From contig KV748176.1 of the NCBI GenBank assembly GCA_001692895.1, positions 1,798,001-1,862,000 of the forward strand: DNA of 64,000 nucleotides. The letters run 5' to 3'. Shown piece after piece: positions 45,902 through 58,800 of the stretch (position 1 is the stretch's first letter; each line of letters starts with the position of its first letter). The notes under the pieces are model-generated. The model made no database searches, was not told where the DNA came from, and saw only the letters and a program-made list of their open reading frames with translations. Made by a program: the position numbers and the translations under genes. The DNA is from Cenococcum geophilum 1.58 (taxonomy: Eukaryota > Ascomycota > Dothideomycetes > Gloniales > Gloniaceae).

Positions 45902-46110
45902 TGTCACGGCTTGTACAAATGCCTCTAAACCAAAGCTTGTAGAATGCTGTATTACGAAAATACTAAGCTAAAGAGAGGAAAAGGGGTCGCTAAGACCGAT
46001 GTAAACAAATATATAGGGTGAGCCGCCAAGGCGCTAGCTTTAGGCGGGCCAATCGCAGGTCGGCAGAATATGGCAGAATTTGGCAGGTAACGTACGATAG
46101 CGCCGTTACA
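45902..46110 (-). repeat. LTR of Gypsy element 1 (5' LTR)
   Basis: 209 bp, plus-strand ends TGTCACGG...CCGTTACA. Less mutated than the other copy (for example it keeps GGCAGAATATGGCAGAA). Confidence 0.88.
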
Positions 46111-46115
46111 ACTAG

Positions 46116-47395
46116 CGCCTTAGGGGCCCTTTTAATATCTTTAACCTATTACCTAGCGATCCTTACACTAAATACAGTATACTATGCTAGAAGTAAGAGT
46201 TAAGGTAATAGAAGTTAGTAGTCTTAGTCCTAATATATAGGTAAAAGGCTTTTAATAACTACTGACCTAGTTATTAAATTTGCTAATATAAATACACTAA
46301 ATCTTTAGTAAACTAGGCGCGAAGATTATTCTATAAAAAGAATATAAAGACATCCAGTTAGTTAGAGCATTCTTAGAGGTATACACGTACTATAAAATAT
46401 AGGTTATTAACTTTTCTATTATAGCGGAGCTTCTATTTTAGTCGCTTAAGGAAGGTATAGAATTTCACTAGAGACTAAAGTAATTACAAGTAATAATAAC
46501 TTTAAAGATAGTAAGTACTATAGCGCTAGCACTAATCCAAATTAACTATTTGCTTAAGGTAGGAGAAATCATATTAATAGTAGACTTAAGTGGCATTAGA
46601 TAGGGAGTAACGCTAAACTAACTTAATAAATAAGATAGACGCTACCTATATAGGTTTAAGAGCGGAATATAGTTAAAGGGAAAACGGAAGTATAACTCTA
46701 GAAAGCTTAAGTATAAAGCTCTACTTTATACGCTTAAAAAGGGTTTAAGTCTAGCTATACAGAGCGCGATTTATAGTTAAAATAGATGCTAATACCCTAG
46801 TAGCCTAGCTTAATAGATTAGCAACCGATCTCCCTAGCTTATTAATAACCTATTAGTTAGCTTAGATTTAGTTATAGGATTTTAATATACAGTATATACC
46901 CAGAGGGAAGAATGGCGTAGTAGATGGCTTATTTTAGCAGCTTTTGCAAGAAAAGTTAAAAGATAAACTTAAGGGGGGGTTTAGAAGACTTTATAGATTT
47001 AGAGCTTAGGTATATTATATACGCGATAAACTTAATAGTACTACGAAATAAGGATCCAAGCGATGGCCTACTTAATAATTCGTACTCTAAAGAATACCAA
47101 AAGATTATATAGTAGCTATTAACGCTTTAAAGACCTTAAGAAATAACTATAAAAAAGTTTACAGCTTTATACGTAAGGTAGTTAAATTTAAGATTAAGGA
47201 CCGATTTCTATTTAAAAGAATAAGTAAGAATATACTATTACAAAGAGTAGTAGATAGTGAGAAATATTAAAAGGAAATAGTATAATAGATATATAATAAA
47301 AACGAATACCTTAGAAAGAAAGGAACGTATATAAAGGTATTAATACAATATTAGTATAAGGGGATCTTGTAGATAGGGGGCTATAAGGACACGAT
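46116..47395 (+). pseudogene. Older Gypsy pol relic (RNase H and integrase start)
   Basis: A plus-strand remnant of a different Gypsy lineage. About 46620-46960 reads like RNase H and its end (YRFKSGIW, SRKLKYKALLYTLKK, LPSLLIT, YIPRGKNGVVDGLL-like), and about 47170-47340 like the zinc-binding start of integrase (RVVDSEKYQKEIVQ, RKKGTYIKV). Stops are frequent. It is cut on the left by Gypsy element 1. Confidence 0.65.
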
Positions 47396-47571
47396 TGTGG
47401 AATAGGATAGATTGGTAAGAGAGACGAATCCTTAAGGAGGTAAGGCCTTTGGGATTATGGAGACTATATACTACGGGCACGTGCCTTTAGTACGTAACTG
47501 GCGACTATTTAAGGGGCGTCTGGGGGTTATCCTAAGGGCAACCTAAGGTGTCCGCAATAATATCCCTTATA
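47396..47571 (-). repeat. Candidate LTR of another minus-strand Gypsy element
   Basis: Starts TGTGGAATAGG and ends TCCCTTATA, directly followed by TTACCCCCCCC, the same polypurine-tract layout as at elements 1 and 2. No second copy found in the window. Confidence 0.3.
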
Positions 47572-49048
47572 TTACCCCCCCCTTCTTACAGTTAGCCCCT
47601 AATCGCTATTACCTTATAGTAGGGAGATTATAAGGGCTCGTCCTAGAAGGGGTTTAGAGAGATATTGGTATACTACTATATATTATCTATCTATCTAACC
47701 CCTACTTTAAACTCCTAAAAAACCTTAATAAGGAAAAAATATAACTAAAGAAAAGACGTAAGGATTACTAGGAGACCTATTAGAAGCTTACTAAAAGTAT
47801 ACTAGTAACTGCCTAGGCTAACGTAGGGATTTTTATATAACTCTACTTCTAAGGCTTTATACCGGTTTGCAATTAATTACAAGTATTATAAGTAATTTAG
47901 TGTTCTAGTATAGTTCCGTAGAACCTTTTAGTATAGAATTTAATATATAGGGCCTTAGCTTGCCGTCATCTTTAACTAGAATATAATCTATAATCGTTTT
48001 ATATAATCCTCTACGTCACTAATATATTATTCCTATATCTACCCTTAGGCTATTAGATGCAGTTAAGGTATTAATTAGTTAATTAAGGAGACTTATCTCC
48101 TAAGATTTGGTGTATATACTTTTAAATTTAATAGTCCTATGCCGTATATTTAGCGTAGCTCTATTGCCTAGTAAATAGGAGGGACACTTTATAATAGCAC
48201 CTGTAGCTATTATACGATTATTAAAAACGTTTATAACGTTGTTCTTTAATACTATAGTATCGTTTTAGGTATAATTTAACCTATATACGTCTTTAATTAA
48301 CGTCTTAATTACCTTCCTCCGGCCACGTACTTAGTTTTTATAAGGAAGTAATAGTTAGATAATATATACTCGTGTTTCCTTTTTTTTTTAAATAACGCTA
48401 TTATAACGGAGTTATATCGGCAAGGTTACGGCTATTTACTAAAAGGGTATTAGAAGGTAAAGTATAAAGACACCTTACTTATTAAGCTGCTCCTTTTCTT
48501 AAATACCTTACTTCCTACTATTAACTATCGTCTAATTTTAGACGTATCTTTGATATATTATTAAGATTTTCTTCTTTTTTATTATTAATTTAATATGCCT
48601 TTTTATTCTCCTACTAACTGCTTTTTTAAGTAGATTCCACAGCGTATCCTAGCCCTACCTTTATATATAAAACCCTAACCTCTGCTAACTCGTAACTAGT
48701 ACTAGTCCTACCTAAATAATTTTGCCTATATATCTTTAAAAGACTAGAAATCTAATAATAGGATTCTAAAGGCTTATAATAAGACGTACTGCGTTAAATC
48801 TAATACCTTTAGTCCTTATAATTAATGCATGCGTACTAAGAGCGGTAGTTACGTTAAGGTAAGCTTTTCTATTGCTAACTTTAAGCTTTAATAGCCTAGG
48901 CCTAAGTAGCGACGATCCTTTAATGTCCTTAACTACTACATCACCTAGGCTTTATTTTATTCTAGTGCCAATGCTAAATATCTTAGTTAAATTTAAGACT
49001 ATACTATAGCCATCTATATCGCTTATAATTCTTAGTAAGCTAGCTAGT
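47572..49048. other. RIP-decayed AT-rich repeat DNA
   Basis: No open frame and no domain I can name; TpA-rich with poly-T tracts. If the preceding LTR is real this would be the 3' interior of that element. It ends at the TGTTAGCG start of Gypsy element 2. Confidence 0.45.
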
Positions 49049-49261
49049 TGTTAGCGACTTAGTCAATCAAGGCACGAGCACGGCAAGAGGGACGCGTAAG
49101 CCTGTACGATTGGATTGTCTATAAACGAGAATCTAAAGCTAGAGAAAGGAAAGGAGAAGAAGAGCAGCGCCAGTTGAAGTAGGGTTCTTTTATGTGGTCC
49201 TCTAGTCACGTAACCGCAAAGTTCTGCTAAAGTTCTGCCGTTTTCTGCCAGTGCCGTAACA
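49049..49261 (-). repeat. LTR of Gypsy element 2 (3' LTR)
   Basis: 213 bp, TG...CA type, preceded by CTAGT. Contains three TTCTGC motifs near its inner end. Confidence 0.75.
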
Positions 49262-52200
49262 TTACCCCCCCCCTCAGTAAAGCCTGCCCTCAGGCTTTGT
49301 GTGTCCGTATTACACCTATAGGGCGTTCTTATCCTTATATTCTTCCGGTAGCTTATCATCTTCGCTATGCCAGCACTCCATCCACTCGTCTAGGTACTTT
49401 GGGGGTCCTAGTTTATTAGGGTAACAGTTATAGAATTCTTAAAGCTTATGGGGGCTGCTAATAAAGTTCCATACAGGGTACTAGGTAGGATTTGGGTCGT
49501 AACCTTTCCAACTAACACAGTACTTTAGCGTTTTCCTTACTAGTTTACAGGCTAGTATTTCTTTAATTTCCTATTCGTTATCGCTATTAACTTTAATCGG
49601 CAGGGGCGGTTCGTTCTTTTGTCTGGGTAATGGGTTGTTTATAGCCTTTCGTAGTTTATCTGGCAAAAAGACAGGGTAGACCTTAATTAAATCCAGAAGT
49701 TTAACCTTGTACGAGTTGCCTACTTTGTTAAGAATCTTATATAGTCCTGCCATCTTATAGTCCAGCTTACGGCTAGGCCGTTCTGTCTTCCAGTTCTTTG
49801 TCATAACCCAGACTATATCGCCTACGGTAAAGTCCGGCTCGCGTCTGTGCTTATTTGCCTATTGTTTTATTGATTTTTGGGCCTTTTTTAGGTTTGTATA
49901 GGCTACTTTCTAGGCTTCTTCTAAGCGTTTGGCGTACTGCTGGGCTTCCTCATAAGATAGTTTTTTACGTACGGTCTAGGGTCCTTCTGGTCTTTCCTAA
50001 TTAAAGCTTATGTGGGGTAAATAACCCATTTCTAACTAAATAGGTGCGAATCCCATAGAGTCATAGGGTAGGGTCGTCTGGGTGTAGTCTATTAGGGGTA
50101 ACAGTTCGCCCTAGTTGTTTTAAAAGTAGTTAATAAAGGGCCGGAGTCTCTGGTCTAAGTATTAATTTATAATCTCCGTCTAACTATCTGTTTAGGGGTA
50201 GTATGCCGTAGAAAGCTTTAGCCTAATACCTAAGATCCGGGTAAACTTATTTCAGAAGGCCGATATAAACTGCGGCCTATAATCGGATATAATAGTATCT
50301 GGTAGTCTGTAGATTCTATAGACGTAGTAAATATACAGTTAGGCCGCCTCTTTAGCATCAATATTCTTGTAATAGGGAATTAAAAACGGGCGCTTACTAA
50401 AGCGGTTAACTAGAATTATAACTATATTGTATCCGTCGCGGTCTAGGGGCAGCTTATAGAAATTTATAAAGATATACTGCTAGGGGCGTTCTGGTATTAG
50501 GAGTGGCTTTAATAGTCCTAGGGTCTTGTCTTGTGGAATTGTAGACCTATAATAGTTATTACAGTTCCGTATAAAGCAGTTAATATCCATAATTATTCCG
50601 GGCTAGTAATAGCGGTCGCTAATAATTCTACGGGTCTTGTTTTTTCTAGGGTAGGCCGTAGATACCTGGGCATGTGCCTCGGTAATAAGCTAAGTCCGTA
50701 AGTTCTGTTCCTCTGCTACCACTAGCCGTTCGTGGTGCTTAAGTAGTTTATTTTCGAGGGACTATGGGCTAGTAATATCCTTTATCTTTTTACGGTACTC
50801 TTATAGAGATGGGGCTGTACGGTTTATCTACAGCAATTTGTTAATAAAGTTAAGTCCTAAAGGGTTAATAGGATATATCTCGGCGCCTAAGAAGTCTATA
50901 CTTAGTTCTGCCTATATCTAGGGGTTAAGGTGCTCTAGTTGTAGTAGTGTTTAGGTCCGTAATAAGATCTTCGCTGCTATTTAGTTACCTAGGTTTTGTT
51001 TACGCCTAGTAAAAGCATCCGCACGGTTTATAGCGCCTGGTCTATATATAATTAAGAAGTTAAATTAAGATAGGGTATCCGCCTAGCGTACCTGCCGGGC
51101 TGTAAAGGCCTTAGTTGTTATAAAGTATTCTAAGGCCTTATAATTTAAAACTACCTTAATTGGCTTAGGGGTCCCCTCTAGCTATATACGCTAGTGCTAA
51201 AAGCTAGAGATAATAGCCAGCATTTCTTTATTATGGATATGGTAATTTAGCTCGGCATCTATTATAGTCTTTAAATAGTATATAATAAGGTGCTACTCTT
51301 TATCCGGTTGCTTCTAGGAAAAAATACTAGCTATCGCGCTATCTAAGGCATTAGTTTTTAGCATTAAGGGCCGTTCCGGGTTAAAATGGGCAAGTAGAGG
51401 AGCTAATACCAGCCGTTTCTTAAGCTTATTAAAGGCCTGCCTATATATAGCGTTAAAGTAGAAGGGCTGGTCTTTTCTAGTAAGACGGTTAANAGGCNNG
51501 GCGATCCTGCTGTAGTTCTTAATAAAGCGTTAGTAGAAGTTATAAAACCCTAAAAATAATTGTACCCCCTTTATGGTCCATGGGGGTGCCTATTAGTTAA
51601 TTACGGCCGTCTTCTTTAGGTTAGTTTTAATTTTATTTATACTGATAATAAAACCTAAGTACTTTATACGCTTAATACTAAACTCTAACTTCTTAATATT
51701 AACCTGGAGGCTAGCCTCGCAGAGCTATTATAGAACTTTATAGACGTGCTTCTTATATTCTAGCTCGTTCTTAGAGTAGATTATAATATTATCTAAATAG
51801 GCCGTATAGAAATTGTTAAGGTAGTTAAAGAGTACATTATTTATATACCGCTAGTATATAGCTAGTCCGTTAGTTAGTTTAAAAGGGAGCACTTTATATT
51901 TATATATTCTATAACAGATCTAAAATATAGTAAGATTTTTAGACCTAGGGTCTATCCTAATTTGGTAAAAGGCTTAGCGGATATTAAGCTTTATAAAGAC
52001 CTTAGCTCTACTTATTTGGGCTAGAGTTTTATTAAGTAAGGGTAGCGGATAGCGGTCCTTGCGGGTTATATTATTTAGCTTATAGTAGTTAATATAAAAG
52101 CAGAGTCCTCTATTTAGCTTTTTAATAAAGAGAATAGGTAAGGTAAAAGGGGCTTAGCTAGGCTTAATAAAGCCCTTATTTAGGTTATTAATAAGATACT

Positions 52201-54298
52201 GCTTTATAGCCTATAATTTGGTAATAGACTGCTTATAGAGGGGGCTAAAGCTAAGGGTGTTTTCTTTACCCTGCTTAATCTTAATCTTATAGTTATATGG
52301 TTAGTAAGGTGGAAGTATATTAGACGCTGCTTTAAAGAATATATCCTTAAATTTCTGGTGTTAATAGGGCAGCTTTTGTTCTACTAGTTCCTTATCTATA
52401 AGCTCGCTTTCTTATCCGCTAAGCTTACTTCCCTTTTTCTTAATTATTTAATTAATTTCGTATAAGCTTATTATAAAGGTAACGGTATTAGGCTGAACTA
52501 AGTTTTGGTAGAATCCTACGGCACTAATATAGCAGACATTAACTAGTAGGAGGTCCGCTGGTTTCCTTATAGCCGTTTTCCGGACCGTATTTTGTAGTTT
52601 AGGGTTTATAATCTTTTTTAGCTCCTGTTTTATCTTCTATAGGTTATCCCTCTAATCTATTAGTTTAGTATAATATCTAATATCCCTTACTATTCTTTGT
52701 AGCTATATAGGGCCTAAGCTCTCTATAGGGGGCTTTTTTTAGGTTACTACTAACTTCCTAGGTTTTTAATGCGGGTGGCGTAATATAGGTAGTCTAGGGG
52801 CGATATAGTATACGGATCTGTTGCGAATTAAGCTGTATATCTTTCTTAAAGGCCTAGTCCCTACGCATAGCATTGGCCTAGTAAATAGTATTAATCTAGG
52901 GCCGTATAAGGTTTTCTATTATAATACTAATTTCTTTTATAAAGGAAGGGGTTAGGGGTAGGGTTTTGGGCTAGATAAGCCGTTTACTCTGTATATTAAG
53001 CTGTAAGCCTAAATAGGCTAGCTATTCTCACCCTAAGATTATATTATGGCTACCTAGGTCTATAATAAGAAAGGGGGCGTTATATTGCCTTCGTCTATTA
53101 ATACGGAGGTAAATCCGCAAGATAGTCGTAATAGGTAGTCCTATCCGCCTATTGTACCCGCGGATAGGAATTAGTTTAGGTAGTTCTTTAATAGGTGTAT
53201 TTAGAAAGTCAGCCAGCTTTACGGCATACTAAGTGTCTATTAAAGTAAAGGTATTTACTTTAGAGTCAGCTAAAGCAGAGGTTAAAACTTAGTATTTATT
53301 GCGGAATAAAGTATAAGGGATAATATAGCTTCTTCTATTAACTAGCCGACCTAGATTAGTATCTAATATATTAATCCCTTTTAACCCTAGAGAGGAGTCT
53401 TCCTTTAGGGTTCCTCTTTTTTTAACTCCGCGCTGTCCTTCTAAATTAATAGAACCTTATCCGCTTTCGCGTTTATCGGGTAATTCTTTATATAGTAACC
53501 TTTCTATCCATAAGAAAAGTAAGCTCCTTAATTACTAAGGGCTTGTATATAGGGGTTGCTATATATAGGCCGAGCATTCGCCGGACCTATGGCAGGGCTG
53601 GCCGTATGGCTAGCTGCTAGATTGGCGGTGGGCTATATAGGTAGTGCTATAGGGGTTGCCGATTATGCCAGGACATTACGGGCCGTTTTTGTATTACTTA
53701 TAGTCTAATTTAAAGGGTTTCTAGCTTTATACTATTTGGCGTATACCTTAATTTGGTGGAGGCCTTGGTTAATAGCTAAGCACTAATCTGTAAGTTCCTT
53801 TAGCGTCTATATAGTAGTAAAAACTAGTAGTATGGCTCGCTGTAGGTCTAGGGTAAGCTTATTAAATAGGTCTAGTATTAGATCTTCCTAGGGAATTTAA
53901 ACCTGGCTGGCTAGGTGCAGAAAGCGGGTCTAAAAGGCTAAGAAGGTTTTTATCATTTTTATATTTAGGCTTTTATAATTAAGTTGGGTATTCTATACTT
54001 TAAAGGGGTCCTTATAAATAGAAGATAGGTAGATAATTATCTCTTCTTTAGAGAGGAAGAGCTTTACTAAGTCCTATACGTACCGCGGACATAGGTGTGT
54101 CTATATATCCCTACCGGTACAGCTAAAGACGTAGGCCATTTTAGCCTAAGTAGTAGGGAAGTAGTCCGTATTAACTTCAAGCTTGTCCTATAATTAAAGC
54201 TTCTAATTATTAAATATAGGGTTGGTTCCGTCTGTAAGCAATAGGGGGTTTATAACCTTTATAAACCGTAACAATGTTAATACTATACGTTAGGCTAG
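49049..54298 (-). mobile_element. Gypsy element 2: RIP-inactivated chromovirus, 5' end cut by element 3
   Basis: Left LTR 49049-49261 (TGTTAGCG...CCGTAACA) followed by TTACCCCCCCCCCTCAG, the polypurine tract of a minus-strand element. Leftward from 54.3 kb: gag (about 54260-53700; LRPRY, RFLHLASQ, LILDLFNKLT), zinc knuckle (about 53520-53480), protease, reverse transcriptase with YLDN where YLDD is expected (about 51800-51780), RNase H, integrase, and a well-kept chromodomain (about 49620-49330, KYCVSWKGYDPNPTWYP). It is a close sister of element 1. The 5' LTR is absent because element 3 begins at 54299 inside gag; the rest presumably lies beyond the window. Ambiguous bases at 51493-51499. 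Confidence 0.85.
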
Positions 54299-54724
54299 TG
54301 TTACGGACGCTTTAAATACAATGTTATGACTACTTGGAGAAGAGTTGGAAGAAGCTAGTTGGTTAATACAGGTACGGTCTAGAATGGATCCAGTAGAACT
54401 ATATGACGAGGAATGGTAACCGAGCCACGTAATGTGATCTGTATAATCTATATAATCTATGTAATCCGCGACAGAGTAGATAAAGCACACGTACCTCACG
54501 TACAAGGAGGGTTTCCTAGGAGTACGGTTGTGTATTTAAAGGACTACAGTCCCTACTCTAGATAGTTCTTTCCTTATAGTAATTCTTAGAATACAATTAG
54601 AGTTAATCTATTGGGCAACCACTCCACCAGTTATTATTACGTTATTAGCTTTAGTTTATATCACCTACACACCTAGCCTATTAACGAGCCCATTGTAGTT
54701 CTTACTACAAGGTTCCGTTATACA
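54299..54724 (+). repeat. 5' LTR of Gypsy element 3
   Basis: About 426 bp, preceded by GCTAG. Right border inferred from the TCCGTTATACA end mirroring the TGTTACGGA start. Confidence 0.75.
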
Positions 54725-54768
54725 ATTACTACCTAGTTACAGTATTAAACACAGAAAGCCGAACAATA

Positions 54769-55830
54769 TGCCACTAAAAGCAGCCACCACGACGCTATTA
54801 ACGGCGGCAACTACTTTAAGGTCAGTAGGTGACACCAGTATGGCAGATACTGACTTATAGCAACCTATGACGGTTAGACAACTATAAGAGATAGTTAACC
54901 AGTTAATAGAAAACAATATAATACTTAAATAAAGGATTAACGGAATAGGCGTAGCAAAGGTTAAGTTACTATTAATTAAGAGATTCTTAGGAGAGAGATT
55001 AAAGCTTAAAGGATTCCTTATATAAATGCATTTTAAGGTTACACAAGAAGGAGTAAAGCTGGCGACATCTGTAGATCGAATAGTATATACAGGGCTATTT
55101 CTATTAGGAAGGGCACTTAAATAGTTTAAATCTTACCTTACGGAGATATAGGCCAATAGAATGACGACTAATTAGGACGTGCGATATATATTCTTAAGTT
55201 AGGAGGGGTTTATAGAGCGACTAACACAGATGTTTAGAGACCTGGAGTTAACGACTATGGCGGAAAGAAAGCTTTAAAACATTACGCAATAAACCTTAGC
55301 AATTAAGTATATAACGCAGTTCCAAACGCTAGTAATATAAGTTAAGTGGAATAATAGGGCGCTTATGGCATAGTATAAACAGGGACTTAAGGCTAAAGTC
55401 TAGGACGTAATTATTCTAATAGAAGATGCGGACACCCTAAGGGAACTAATAGATTAAGCAATTAAGATTAACAATAGGATCTACTAAAGAAAATAGGCTA
55501 AGAGAGATTAGAACAGAGTTCTACAGTTATATAAGACGTAGAGTACGCAACAACTAAAGCTAAGTTAAAAACTATAGTATGGCGCAGAGCTAATAGACCT
55601 AAGCGGTACTAAAGAAGCCTATAAAAGATAGAGTAAGAAACTATAGAAACCCAGAGGTTAAGGATCTAGTAATTACAGGACTAAGAAGCAGAGGCTAAAC
55701 CAGGGATCTTAGCAGCAGAAGACGTTTAGGCGGACTCTATAGCAAAGTCAGTAGTTTAGAGACAGAGCTTATATAAATTGCGGGAAATAGGGTCATTTCG
55801 CGAGGGATTATAAAGATAGTTAGAGTTACT
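54769..55830 (+). pseudogene. gag remnant of Gypsy element 3
   Basis: Capsid-like remnant with conserved text such as ALMAxYKQGLKAKV, ILIEDADTLRELIDQAIKIN and a CCHC-type knuckle whose last Cys is now Tyr (TGT->TAT). Many in-frame TAG codons. Confidence 0.75.
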
Positions 55831-58800
55831 ATATAATAAAGGGAACCCGACTAGTAGAAGACACATACGTATAGAGGGACGATAGTGTACTACGAGGAAC
55901 GGAAGAGTGTTTAATTAGAAGTTTCACGTTTTGTTATAACAACATATACCAAATTTATAAAGACGCCAAGTATAGCGCAAGCTATTAGCTATAGGAGCCA
56001 AAATCTATAAAGTATAGAGGGACTAATAAACTATCGCGTAGACCAGATATTAAAGACGACGAGTTTAACACAGGTAAAACATTTATAGATAACGGGGCAA
56101 TAAAGGCAGCTTACTAGGAGCGTATAAACCTTAGAGAAGTTATAATAAAAGTAGAGACTAAAACCGCCATAGAGTAAGGTTTAGTAACAGGCATTATAAC
56201 ACTGTTAGATACGGCATCCATCGCTTTATAAGAAGAAAGGAGTAATATCTAAAGAAGATTAAGTAAGTAGATAACTACTAGTACTAGCTTACCCCTTAAT
56301 AAAGGCAAAAGGCTAAAGGCTTAAGATTTTTAAGATAAGATAAAAGAGATCTAAGATTCCGCAGACAGGATAAGGATAGCTTAAGGACCTATAATAGACG
56401 AAAACCGATAAAGTAGAGCAGCAGCTTAGTTTAGAAATATATAAATAAGCTCAGGACAAGAATTCCCAACGGTATCAGATTCTTAAGACGAGATAAATAA
56501 GATTTAAAACTCTTAAGACAAGATAAGAATACTATAGACGCCTAGTTAGACTAAGGCGGGAGCTAAGCTTAAGTTAGAAGCAAGCTTAGGATTAAAAAAT
56601 CTAAGGGACTAAGAATTTAGAGTACGAATAAGGACACCCATAGGTAAAAGGCAAGAGGCTTCTTTATAGATTAGAGAATCTGCAATATAAATAGTAGTTA
56701 GACTAAGAGACAGACATATAGACCTAGAAGACTTACTAGGGGAACACAGTATTCAGCCTAAAGATCAAAAAATTAATACTAAGATTAAGAAGTATAATAA
56801 CTTCAAGGATCCACTCGCAAGACGTAAAAGAAAAAAAACTATAAAGGAATTTAGAGCGAGAATTACCTTATAGCAAGAACAGAAACTAAATAAGAGATCT
56901 AGTATACTAGGACGTATAAGGGACAGAGTACCCGTACAAAAGGTCACTAATAGGCCGAAAGTAGGCACACTAAGAGCTAAGTGGCTTACTAAACTGGAAT
57001 AAGAAGAGGATCTAGGGATTTTAACTAGGTTCGAAGAACAATATATAAAGGGCTATTACGACGCAGTAATAAGAAGATACTTCCTTACGGACGAGCCGTA
57101 TATACTTAAAGGATTGTATTAAAGGTAGTATAGATAACAATATAATGATAAGTGGGAAGATTTCTATATATGGTTAGATGAGAAAGTTATCTAAGACCAC
57201 CTAATTATAAAAAAGGCCATAACTTACATTAAAGAAGCTTTAATTATAACGTCAAAAGATTTAGAGGAGTAATTAGAGGACTAGAGAAGCGAAAGATAAA
57301 TCTTAGTACCTACGAATAAAGTCGCAACGCTTAGATTAACATAAGAAAGGTTTAAACTTAAGGATAAAGACGAGCTAAGAGTTAACCTAAGACATTAAGC
57401 ACATTATATACTATTATAGATAGCATGCGTGGATAATACGTGCAATATGCATAGAGCACTAAAAATTAAAAATTAAAAGTATCTAATAAGAATGTATTGG
57501 ATGACGAATAAGGCGAAATATTAAAATGCTAAGTATATGCATAGTTGGTACCTAGTAGAAGTTTAAGAATAAGGGGACTTAACACTTTAGCCAGGAAGAT
57601 TCCTTACGGAAGAATGCCTAGATGGACAATAGTAGTGGGAATATCCAAAGAATACCTATTCATGGTATATTAAAGATAAAAAGTGAACTAAGTATTAGCT
57701 TAAGTTGGACTAAGTATAAACAGGATTAAGCAGCTAGTAGTTAGGAAAAGTAGAGGCCTATAGGACCAGAGGGAACTAGTGGTAAAGCCTTAGACCCTTA
57801 AAGGAATTTAAGGACGATACCTAAATTTATAAGTTAAGTAGCAAGATCAACAGTTCAAGGCATTAATAGATAGTGGAGCAATAAGGAACTATATCTCGCT
57901 AGTAGCAGTTAAAAGAATAGGGTTACTACACAGAAAAAAGGAATATCCTTACCTATTAGTAATAATTTTAGGAGATCTAATAGCCTATAGAGGAGGCATT
58001 ATTAATCTTAAAATAGGACCTATTTAGATAACCATTAAAGGGAGATAAATCGAGATGTCTTTTAATATATTACCATTAGGAAATAATAAAGCAGTATTAG
58101 AAATACCTTAGTTATAGAAATACAATCTAAGAATTAATTAAATTATAGGTCAGGTCAATATTAGAGATACTTAACGCCGCAAGACGCAATAATAAGCTAA
58201 GCTAGTATAGTACTAAGTTGGAGCGATATATAAGGAAACCAAAAAAGGGTTAAGCTATATACTAAAAAGATACCACAAGTATAGCAAGAAACTGTAGTCG
58301 CTAGAAAGCGAAAAGCTATTAGAGTATATAGCATGGGACTATAAAATAGAATTAGAACCAGGAATAAGTCTAAGGTTCTTTCCAATCTATAAGCTTACTA
58401 AAAAAGAAGGTAGAGCATTAAAAGAGTTTATCCAAGAAAACTTATAAAAGGGATATATTAGACCATCGCAATTATTAGCAGAATATTTAGTACTATTTAT
58501 ACTAAAGAAAAATAGTAAACTAAGGCTGTGTATCGACTATAGACAGTTAAACAGCATTACTAGGAAGGATAGGTATCCTTTACCCTTAATTAGCGAGATC
58601 TAAGATAGGATAGGCAACGTACAAATTTTTACGAAGATAGATCTGAGATGGGCATACTATTAGATTAGAATTAAGGAAGGCGACGAATAGAAGGCAGCCT
58701 TTAGGTTAAAGGAAGGACTATATAAACTATTAGTTATACAATTCGGGCTTATAAACGCACTAGCAACGTTCTAGAAGCGTATTAATAATGTATTAGGAGA

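Larger units (their letters stand above)
39925..46110 (-). mobile_element. Gypsy element 1: RIP-inactivated Ty3/Gypsy chromovirus
   Basis: LTRs 39925-40134 and 45902-46110 with a 5-bp target duplication ACTAG (39920-39924 and 46111-46115). Minus orientation: the polypurine tract (complement of TCACCCCCCTCTTTAAAAG) lies right after the 40134 LTR end. Reading from 45.7 kb leftward: gag starting MAPKASLSKRAA with a zinc knuckle (about 44640-44600), protease, reverse transcriptase with an intact YLDDILIY (about 42950-42920), RNase H, integrase and a C-terminal chromodomain (about 40760-40480, ...PNTPGPPKYLDKWMEC). Trp and Gln codons are mostly TAG/TAA and no frame stays open beyond about 70 codons. 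Ambiguous bases at 41948-41967. Confidence 0.88.

Noticed and set aside
54290-54505. 71-codon minus-strand frame
   Set aside because: Falls inside the 5' LTR of Gypsy element 3 and has no domain.
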